NCBI GenBank assembly: GCA_950295325.1
Contig: OX485805.1
Span: forward strand, 9,982,501-10,046,500
Direction of reading: 5' to 3'
Length of the DNA stretch: 64,000 nt
DNA from: Polytrichum commune
Lineage: Eukaryota; Streptophyta; Polytrichopsida; Polytrichales; Polytrichaceae
Shown here: positions 56,101-64,000 of the stretch, one piece after another
How the letters are laid out: each line of letters starts with the position of its first letter
Numbering within the stretch: the stretch's first letter is position 1
The notes under the pieces: model-generated
Told to the model about the DNA's origin: nothing
What the model saw: only the letters and a program-made list of their open reading frames with translations
Database searches by the model: none
Position numbers and translations under genes: made by a program

Positions 56101-57110
56101 TCTCGTTGAACAAAGTTATTTTTCACTCCTTGGCGGTAATTTTTTAGGCAACACATTGGTGAATACATCCTTGTGTCTCACCAACATCACACCAATGTTG
56201 TTTGGGGGAGGCCCATCTTTCCTAGCCTCCCCATACGTTCCTTGGAGTTGCTCCAATTGAACCACGACCATTATGCTTTCTATTTTTCATTTGGTCCATT
56301 AAGACCAAATTCAACTTAGATCCTCCTACCATAGGAGTCCTTGTCAATATGAACTTCAATTCTTTGCCATTATGACACATCATAATGCACCGCAAGCACA
56401 CCGGCTTGCACCTCACATCTATCAGGTGAGTTTCAAAGAAGGCGGCCTTCACAATGACATGCATTTCATCTATTTCACATCGTGTGAAATTTTGACAAAA
56501 ATCCAATGTCCCACATTGAAAGGTTACATGCATCGCGGCCTCCTTTGTCTCATGCGGTTTGCCCTTTCCAAACCGCACCTTGGTGGGCTTGCCCGCTCTA
56601 CCAATCGGCAAGCCCCAACTCCCTTATGAGTTTTGGGCTCAAGAAGGCATGGCTTGCCTCTTTGTCAACCCATTAGACGTTTGTCCCATTCATTTGAGCC
56701 TCAAGATATAAAATAGTTGGCCTTGGCTTAAGGCTACTAGCCTTGGCCACAAAGCCATCGTCTAACATTTGGTCCTCGGCAACACCATGAGTTTGGCTTG
56801 GTCCGCAAGGCCAACTTTTAACACTCCGTCCGTGGCACAAATATGATCTAGCTTGGTACCACCAAACCACCTTCTCACATTTCGTCCACGGCACGAGCTA
56901 GCATGATTTGCCTTGGTATAATGGGCCAAACTACTTGCGCTCATTTCCTTGGGGCCTCTTTCGGCTAAACCCACTTTGTGGTGATGTGTCGTCCAACTTC
57001 TTCTTAGGAACATCGGCTTCAATGCTCTTCAAATCTTTATGATTCACACTACGTCCTCAAGATGCTTTGGGGTCTTGAACATGGTTTTCACCACCCGCTT
57101 TTGAAACCCA
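53200..57110 (-). pseudogene. Degenerate gag-pol of copy B
   Basis: Read on the minus strand: region before reverse transcriptase (56611-56222, CGTLDFCQNFTRCEIDEMHV), missing palm, RNase H repeats, integrase (54385-54176, MDLITSLPESHGYDAILLM; 54157-53630, VWDQDPKF and a decayed GKAEDVN where A has GKSERVN), and the chromodomain LVKW-stop-GYHEKETAWV, ending at 53200. Same order and same major defects as copy A, with its own extra substitutions. Confidence 0.83.
54972..55901 (-). repeat. Four tandem repeats inside pol of copy B
   Basis: GGGATAG or GAGATAG occurs at 55895, 55666, 55437 and 55204, spacing 229, 229 and 233 bases. This is the same array as in copy A at 40831-41746, so it was present in their common source. 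Confidence 0.92.
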
Positions 57111-57171
57111 CCTAAAACGATGCATTTCTTAGAAAGCTCGTCCATCCTAGATGTACCATTCATTTGGGTGT

Positions 57172-58145
57172 TGTCGCAACCCTTGCTAGCCCCCCTTGAC
57201 AATCTTGCCAATTTTCAATTCTAGCAAAGGTTACGAGCGCTAACCATTCGCATTCCGCCATGCTAATGGTTAGCTCCTCCTACCCCGGACCTTATAGTTC
57301 ATAGGAGGGAACCAACCCTCCTACTTTGCTTTCGGGACTCACCCCTTAATCGGTAACTCATTTCTTGGATGTGGACTTCCATCCATGGAAGTCCAATCCT
57401 ATGTTGATCATCGCGTTGCCGGAGCAACACTACAACAACCCGAACCATACTAGGCAACTATGGCCTCACATTGGGCCAATGCCCATGGAGGCCGTGCCGT
57501 TTGGCCTCGGGTGGGTGAGGCCACACCACCTCACCCATATAAGCCTCTAGGACTCTACGCGGGGCCCCTACCCCACCGTCAACCAACCTCTTGTCTCTCT
57601 ACCAAGAGTTGGGGCCAAGTGGACATTTTCCCTTAGCTGCTGGGCCTAGAACCCCCCAGCAGGTTCAGACCATCATAACTTCCTTGTATGATGTCTGATG
57701 CTAACACTTGACCACTCCATCTTCATCTACGCTTCATGTAGATGCCGATGGACTCCTCACTTGCCCCATTCGGGCAAGTGGTGAGGAAGTTATGCCTGTT
57801 TGAACCTTGGCAGTCCCGGGAATCACTCCCAGGCACTGCTGTACCAGGGCGCTGTCCCGGGACAGCGCTCCACTCAAATGGCCATAACTCCTAGCTCACA
57901 CCTCCGATTGAGGTGTTCTTGAGCATTCTAGAATCACCACGCCATGAGCTACGCATAGCTCATGGCCTTACCCTCATGCCTCCTAGTCTCCGTGGGTGGG
58001 AGGCGTTCCCAACGCCCGGGGCCCTCACCCACACTAGGATCACTTGGGCCCTCTCACCAACGGCGCCACAAGTCCCGGGTGTCACTCCGGGGTCCCCCTT
58101 GTGCCCATGGTGTTTCGGGCACTCCTCATGGAGAGGTGCGCAACA
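57172..58145 (-). mobile_element. Solo LTR with target duplication GGTGT
   Basis: 974 bp from TGTCGCAACCC to GGTGCGCAACA (plus-strand view). GGTGT is repeated at 57167-57171 and 58146-58150. It lies within the leader of copy B in the same orientation and has lost its internal region, presumably by LTR-LTR recombination. Confidence 0.93.
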
Positions 58146-58542
58146 GGTGTGAAATTCGCACATATACGCCTTAAGAGACCCCGCGTGCCTCATGTGCCCC
58201 AAGTTCATTTCAACATCACCACCTTCTAAGCATTTCGAATTGGAATTTCAATCCAACATTAATGCCCTCCAAGGTTTTGGGTGCATTCGGTATTCTAGCC
58301 CCTGAATACTTTTCGAGGTTTGCGGGAGCCTTTTCAAAGCACTCCTCCATTTTCCTCACCGAATCCACCCTCATGCCCACCATTGTCATTAGAACCAATG
58401 GTATGGTCAAATTCCATTTACACATGATCTTTGTTCCAATTTGAGCCTCACAACCTTTTGGAAACCCCGGGTCACCATCATAACCCGCTTATATGATAGC
58501 CATGCTTCCCTCAAAGTGCTAGCTCAAATATTGGAACCATGC
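58146..58542 (-). pseudogene. Leader and start of gag, copy B
   Basis: Minus-strand frame 58425-58216 reads MCKWNLTIPLVLMTMVGMRV then MEECFEKAPANLEKYSGARI, a plausible gag start of ~70 codons before the solo LTR interrupts. AAACCTCGAAAAGTATTC also occurs at the left end of A's internal region (39299), showing how far A's deletion reaches. Confidence 0.6.
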
Positions 58543-58552
58543 TCTGATACCA
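58541..58552 (-). promoter_or_regulatory. Primer-binding site for initiator tRNA-Met
   Basis: TGGTATCAGAGC on the minus strand, two bases after the LTR end TTGCGACA. This is the standard primer site of plant LTR retrotransposons, complementary to the 3' end of initiator tRNA-Met. Confidence 0.9.
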
Positions 58553-58563
58553 CGTGTCGCAAC

Positions 58564-59555
58564 TGTCGCGCACCTCTCCATGAGGAGTGCCCGAAACACC
58601 ATGGGCACAAGGGGGACCCCGGAGTGACACCCGGGACTTGTGGCGCCGTTGGTGAGAGGGCCCAAGTGATCCTAGTGTGGGTGAGGGCCTCGGGCGTTGG
58701 GAACGCCTCCCACCCACGGAGACTAGGAGGCACAAGGGTAAGGCCATGAGCTATGCGTAGCTCATGGCGTGGTGATTCTAGAATGCTCAAGAACACCTCA
58801 ATCGGAGGTGTGAGCTAGGAGTTATGGCCATTTGAGTGGGGCGCTGTCCCGGGACAGCGCCCTGGTACAGCAGTGCCTGAGAGTGATTCCCGGGACTGCC
58901 AAGGTTCAAACAGGCATAACTTCCTCACCACTTGCCCGAATGGGGCAAGTGAGGACTCCATCGGCATCTACGTGAAGCGTAGATGAAGATGGAGTGGTTG
59001 GTTGCTGGAATCAGACATCATACAAGGAAGTTATGATGGTCTGAAGCTGCTGGGGGCTTCTAGGCCCAGCGGCTAAGGGAAAATGTCCACTTGGCCCCAA
59101 CTCTTGGCAGAGAGACAAGAGGTTGGTTGACGGTGGGGTAGGGGCCCTGCGTAGAGTCCTAGAGGCTTATATGGGTGAGGTGGTGTGGCCTCACCCACCC
59201 GAGGCCGAACGGCACGGCCTCCATGGGCTTTGGCCCATTGTGAGGCTATAGTTGCCTAGTATGGTTCGGGTTGTTGTAGTGTTGCTCCGGCAATGCGATG
59301 ATCAACATAAGATTGGACTTCCATGGATGGAAGTCCACGTCTAAGGATTGGTTACCGATAAAAGGGGTTGGTTACCGATGAAAGGGGTGAGTCCCGAAAT
59401 CAAAGTAGGAGGGTTGGTTCCCCTCCTATGAACTATAAGGTCCGGGGTAGGAGGAGCTAATCATTAGCATGGCGGAATGCGAATGGTTAGCGACTCGTAA
59501 CCTTTGCTAGAATTGAAAATTTGCAAGATTGTCAAGGGGGGCTAGCAAGGGTTGC
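58564..59555 (+). mobile_element. Plus-strand LTR inserted in the shared LTR, 3' end lost
   Basis: It begins TGTCGCGCACC after GCAAC and runs to GGGTTGC, lacking the final GACA. It has an internal short duplication (GGTTGGTTACCGAT repeated near 59346-59375). The next bases come from another part of an inverted LTR, so its right side was reshaped by deletion. Confidence 0.85.
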
Positions 59556-61381
59556 TGTCGTGTCTACCAACCCTCCTACTTTGCTTTCGTGTCGCGCACC
59601 TCTCCATGAGGAGTGGCCGAAACACCATGGGCACAAGGGGGACCCCGGAGTGACACCCGGGACTTGTGGCGCCGTTGGTGAGAGGGCCCAAGTGATCCTA
59701 GTGTGGGTGAGGGCCCCGGGCGTTGGGAACGCCTCCCACCCACGAAGACTAGGAGGCACAAGGGTAAGGCCATGAGTTATGCGTAGCTCATGGCGTGATG
59801 ATTCTAGAATGCTCAAGATCACCTCAATCGGAGGTGTGAGCTAGGAGTTATGGCCATTTGAGTGGGGCGCTGTCCCGGGACAGCGCCCTGGTACAGCAGT
59901 GCCTGGGAGTGATTCCCAGGACTGCCAAGGTTCAAACAGGCATAACTTCCTCAAGACTTGCCCGAATGGGGCAAATGAGGAGTCCATCGGCATCTACGTG
60001 AAGCGTAGATGAGGATGGAGTGGTTGGTTGTTGGAATCAAACATCATACAAGGAAGTTATGATGGTCTGAAGTTGATGGGGGTTTCTAGGCCCAGCGGCT
60101 AAGGGAAAGTGTCCGCTTGGCCCCAACTCTTGGTAGAGAGACAAGAGGTTGGTTGACGGTGGGGTAGGGGCCCCGCGTAGAGTCCTAGAGGCTTATATGG
60201 GTGAGGTGGTGTGGCCTCACCCACCCGAGGCCGAACGGCAAGGCCTCCATGGGCTTTGGCCTATTGTGAGGCCATAGTTGCCTAGTATGGTTCGGGTTGT
60301 TGTAGTGTTGCTCCGGCAACGCGATGATCAACATAGGATTGGACTTCCATGGATGGAAGTCCACATTGGGGAAATGGGTTACCGATTAAGGGGTGAGTCC
60401 CGAAAGCAAAGTAGGAGGGTTGGTTCCCCTCCTTTGAATTATATGGTCCGGGGTAAGAAGAGTTAACCATTAGCATGGCGGTATGCGAAGGTTTAGCCAC
60501 TCGTAACCTTTGCTAGAATTGAAAATTGGCAAGATGATCAAGGGGGGGCTAGCAAGGGTTGCGACATTTCGGCACTCACCCCTTAATCGGTAACCCATTC
60601 CTAGATGTGGACTTCCATCCATGGAAGTCCAATCCCATGTTGATCATCGCATTGCCGGAGCAACACTACAACAACCCGAACCATACTAGGCAACTATAGC
60701 CTCACAATGGGCCAAAGCCCATGGAGGCCGTGCCGTTCGGCCTCGGGTGGGTGAGGCCACACCACCTCACCCATATAAGCCTCTAGGACTCTACGCAGGG
60801 CCCCTACCCCACCGTCAACCAACCTCTTGTCTCTCTGCCAAGAGTTGGGGCCAAGTGGACATTTTCCCTTAGCCGCTGGGCCTAGAACCCCCCCAGCAGC
60901 TTCAGACCATCATAACTTCCTTGTATGATGTCTGATCATAACAACCAACCACTCCATCTTCATCTACGCTTCACTTAGATGCCGATGGACTCCTCAGTTG
61001 GCCCATTCGCGCAAGTATTGAGGAAGTTATGCCTGTTTGAACCTTGGCAGTCCCGGGAATCACTCCCAGGCACTGCTGTACCAGGGCGCTGTCCCGGGAT
61101 AGCGCCCCACTCAAATGGCCATAACTCCTAGCTCACACCTCGGATTGAGGTGTTCTTGAGCTTTCTAGAATCACCACGCCATGAGCTACGCTTAACTCAT
61201 GGCCTTACCCTTGTGCCTCCTAGTCTTCATGGGTGGGAGGCGTTCCCAACGCCCGAGGCCCTCACCCACACTAGGATCACTTGGGCCCTCTCACCAACGG
61301 CGCCACAAGTCCCGGGTGTCACTCCGGGGTCCCCCTTGTGCCCATGGTGTTTCGGCCACTCCTCATGGAGAGGTGCGCGAC
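59556..61381 (-). repeat. Inverted LTR remnant shared by copies B and C, interrupted
   Basis: The pieces 59556-59589 and 60567-61381 form one minus-strand LTR with ~135 bases missing near its start. On its low side it leads to copy B's primer site, on its high side to copy C's polypurine tract (CTCACCCCCACC at 61382). One LTR serving two internal regions is the signature of a tandem dimer made by unequal recombination. Confidence 0.72.
59590..60566 (+). mobile_element. Solo LTR with target duplication TTTCG
   Basis: 977 bp, TGTCGCGCACC...GGGTTGCGACA, flanked by TTTCG at 59585-59589 and 60567-60571. It is inserted in the opposite orientation into the shared LTR, so it is younger. Confidence 0.93.
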
Positions 61382-63705
61382 ACTCACCCCCACCAAACGG
61401 AGTCGATGCCCTCATCGACTATACTCGTAGTCGGCACACCAATTCTCAAGTTGCCATCCTCTATGGTGCGGCATTGTGTTTACCTTAGGGCGCGACCCCC
61501 ACAATGCATCTTCAAATTTGGCATAGTCCCAAAGGTGTCGTTCCTAGGTTGTCGCGCACCTCTCCATGAGGAGTGCCCGAAACACCATGGGCACAAGGGG
61601 GACCCCGGAGTGACACCCGGGACTTGAGGCGCCATTGGTGAGAGGGCCCAAGTGATCCTAGTGTAGGTGAGGGCCCCGGGCGTTGGGAACGCCTCCCACC
61701 CACGGAGACTAGGAGGCACAAGGGTAAGGCCATGAGATATGCGTAGCTCATGGCGTGGTGATTCTAGAATGCTCAAGAACACCTCAATCGGAGGTGTGAG
61801 CTAGGAGTTATGGCCATTTGAGTGGGGCGCTGTCCCGGGACAGCGCCCTGGTACAGCAGTGCCTGGGAGTGATTCCCGGGACTGCCAAGGTTCAAACAGG
61901 CATAACTTCCTCACCACTTGCCCGAATGGGGCAAGTGAGGAGTCCATCGGCATCTACGTGAGGCGTAGATGAGGATGGAGTGGTTGGTTGTTCTGATCAG
62001 ACATCATACAAGGAAGTTATGATGGTCTGAAGCTGTGGGGGCTTCTAGGCCCAGCGGCTAAGGGAAAATGTCCACTTCGCCCCAACTCTTGGTAGAGAGA
62101 CAAGAGGTTGGTTGACGGTGGGGTAGGGGCCCCGCATAGAGTCCTAGAGGCTTATATGGGTGAGGTGGTGTGGCCTCACCCACCCGAGGCCGAACGGCAC
62201 GGCCTCCATGGGCATTGGCCCATTGTGAGGCCATAGTTGCCTAGTATGGTTCGGGTTGTTGTAGTGTTGCTCCGGCAACACGATGATCAACATAGGATTG
62301 GACTTCCATGGATGGAAGTCCACATTGGGGAAATGGGTTACCGATTAAGGGGTGAGTCCCGAAAGCAAAGTAGGAGGGTTGGTTTCCCTTCTATGAACTA
62401 TGTGGTCCGGGGTAAGAGGAGCTAACCATTAGCATGGCGGTATGCGAAGGGTTAGCGCTCGTAACCTTTGCTTGAAAGGAAAATTGGCAAGATTATTAAG
62501 GGACCTAGCAAGGGTTGCGACATAGGTGGTCCGTTAGCGACCTTGGATCTCTCATCCAAGGACCTAACCTATAGTAGACCCACCTACTTTGGGACTCACT
62601 TGGGTTGCCCCTCCTTTGGGGCCTCCCCCCCGTTAGGCTCCACTAGCCTAACGTGACACATCTAGGCGAGACCTCAACGCTTCCACTAAGTTGTCTCGGT
62701 TGCAACTCCGAGATGGCTTTCCATTGTTAAGCCACGCCTCGATCGCACGGGGGTGATGCCAAGTCCCGCCCGACTCGGTTCCCACTTTGCTCTTTCGAGA
62801 CATGGGTTCATGACTCCCATGCGCCAACTCTCGTTAGCTCGCGGGTAGCACTTTTATGAGCACGCGCCATCACCTTGCCCCCGCCCGGACAAGCCCACAA
62901 TTAAGAAGTTTCTTGGTTTTATCCAAGGCCCCTCCAAGCCATGGCCCCCAATTACTCGGCTTACCCAACCTAGTTTGGCATATCTATTCCCCCTCTTCCA
63001 TTAACCAAGCACAAGTACAAGACTAGGACCTCATCTCATACTTTTCTCTTTGCACCACTAAAGTTTGGACTTTATTCCCCCAAGCCAAAGAACAAGTTCA
63101 TGTTGTGGAGTAATTAGCCTCGAAGCTAAGTGTGCTACTAGCGTCTCTCCCCCACTAAAGGAGATTGATGTCCTCATCAATGCCTACGCTTCATTTTATT
63201 GGAATGTCTAGCCTTAGTTTATTCAAAGTGCTTTACCAATTCCTTGGCGTTCACCATGTCCCTTGCCGCCACCTAAGCGATTTTTTTCTACCATTTCACC
63301 AAGTACTCGTTTGTACTTTTTCTTTCATTTTCACTTGGGCTTCCTACACTTGAGGATGCCCTCTTACCTCATGTTCCAAATGACGTCCACAAGGTCGGGA
63401 GGTGGCCTAATCACTTGCTTGTGATCGGGCCACAAGGTGTCGTCCTAAAATGACTTTCGTAATGAGATATGAAATGTCGGATGCACTTTGATCTCTGGCG
63501 GTAATTCCAACTTATATATGTCCTTGAACACTTGTTCCACAATGGAAAACTGAGCTCCAATTTTGGACATGAACTTTGGAGTGAGGCCTTCCGGCTAAGT
63601 GACGTTGTTCACATTCAACAACACCTTTTGGCCCACCTCATACTCCACTTCGCGTCTTCCGGCATTGACTTGCACTCTGTAGCACCTTCGGGCTTTCTCC
63701 ACCAC
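61382..63705 (-). mobile_element. Copy C internal region (3' part), interrupted
   Basis: It matches copy B from its polypurine tract inward: 61382-61549 and 62523-63705 correspond to 52391-53720. The chromodomain region (about 63220-63330) has an additional small deletion relative to A and B. The rest runs beyond the window, interrupted by the LTR at 63706. Confidence 0.85.
61550..62522 (+). mobile_element. Solo LTR with target duplication TAGGT
   Basis: 973 bp, TGTCGCGCACC...GGGTTGCGACA, flanked by TAGGT at 61545-61549 and 62523-62527. It sits in copy C in opposite orientation and joins seamlessly when removed (CCTAGGTGGTCCGTTAGCG, as at 52553). Confidence 0.95.
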
Positions 63706-64000
63706 TGTCGCGCACCTCTCCATGAGGAGTGCCTGAAACACCATGGGCACAAGGGGGACCCCGGAGTGACACCCGGGACTTGTGGCGCCGTTGGTGAGAG
63801 GGCCCAAGTGATCCTAGTGTGGATGAGGTCCCCGGGCGTTGGGAACGCCTCCCATCCACGAAGACTAGGAGGCGCAAGGGTAAGGCCATGAGCTATGCGT
63901 AGCTCATGGCGTGGTGATTCTAGAAAGCTCAAGAACACCTCAATCCGAGGTGTGAGCTAGGAGTTATGGCCATTTGAGTGGGGCGCTGTCCCGGGACAGC
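63706..64000 (+). mobile_element. LTR cut by the window edge
   Basis: It begins TGTCGCGCACC after ACCAC within the integrase end of copy C, plus orientation, and continues to the last base inside the palindrome region. Whether it is solo or heads a full element cannot be seen. Confidence 0.9.

Larger units (their letters stand above)
51417..58563 (-). mobile_element. Ty3/gypsy chromovirus-type retrotransposon, copy B
   Basis: Minus-strand element of the same family as A: 3' LTR 52390-51417, internal region 58554-52391, and only nine bases of 5' LTR (TGTCGCAAC at 58555-58563) before another LTR cuts in. It keeps the primer-binding site that A lost. A same-orientation solo LTR (57172-58145) has landed in its leader. 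It shares with A the missing reverse transcriptase core, the four 229-bp repeats and the chromodomain TGA. Confidence 0.9.

Noticed and set aside
1..64000. Transfer RNA and ribosomal RNA genes
   Set aside because: I looked for cloverleaf-like arms with TTC-A/T loops and for conserved rRNA words and saw none I could support. A covariance-model scan would settle this.

Overview
The window looks like nuclear DNA of a land plant with a large, repeat-rich genome. The signs are a CYP85-clan cytochrome P450 locus with plant-type exon boundaries, an interstitial TTTAGGG-type telomeric tract, Ty3/gypsy chromodomain retrotransposons with an initiator tRNA-Met type primer-binding site, very long introns and many transposon footprints. 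I cannot name the species. A non-flowering vascular plant would fit, but that is inference. Most of the sequence is non-coding.

Layout. 0.6-6.0 kb is a 5.4-kb foldback-like element with ~400-bp terminal inverted repeats and inner arrays of a 22-bp palindrome; more copies of the palindrome are scattered to 7.1 kb. 8.9-26.6 kb (minus strand) is one CYP85-clan P450 gene, closest in pattern to CYP707. I rebuilt eight exons from splice sites, phases and motifs. It carries two in-frame TGA codons and other lesions, so I call it a pseudogene. Its introns hold a hAT-type element (8-bp target duplication), a 412-bp MITE, and three 1.5-1.7-kb LTR-like elements carrying minisatellites, one nested inside another, each with a 5-bp target duplication.

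31.1-31.5 kb (minus) is a small intact gene for a secreted six-cysteine protein with a TATA box. 31.6-37.7 kb is AT-rich with no gene I can support. From 38.4 kb on, one family of LTR retrotransposon dominates, with LTRs of ~973 bp. Copy A is on plus (38.4-45.3 kb). Copies B and C are on minus (51.4-63.7 kb), appear to share an LTR, and are interrupted by further LTRs of the same family, three of them solo LTRs with perfect 5-bp duplications. A and B share the same defects: the reverse transcriptase core is missing, a 229-bp RNase H segment is repeated four times out of frame, and the chromodomain has the same TGA. The family therefore probably spread as a non-autonomous element helped by an intact relative.

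Between A and B, at 45.3-50.3 kb, is a GC-rich multi-exon gene island unlike its surroundings. It encodes a domain that I read, tentatively, as a divergent beta-class DNA N4/N6 methyltransferase-like fold, then an acidic and proline-rich linker, then a clear FCP1/NIF-type HAD phosphatase domain, followed by a separate Lys/Glu-rich open frame. A 20-bp palindrome is repeated six times in its first visible intron, once in the second intron, and twice inside the coding exon. This island is the best candidate here for something undescribed.
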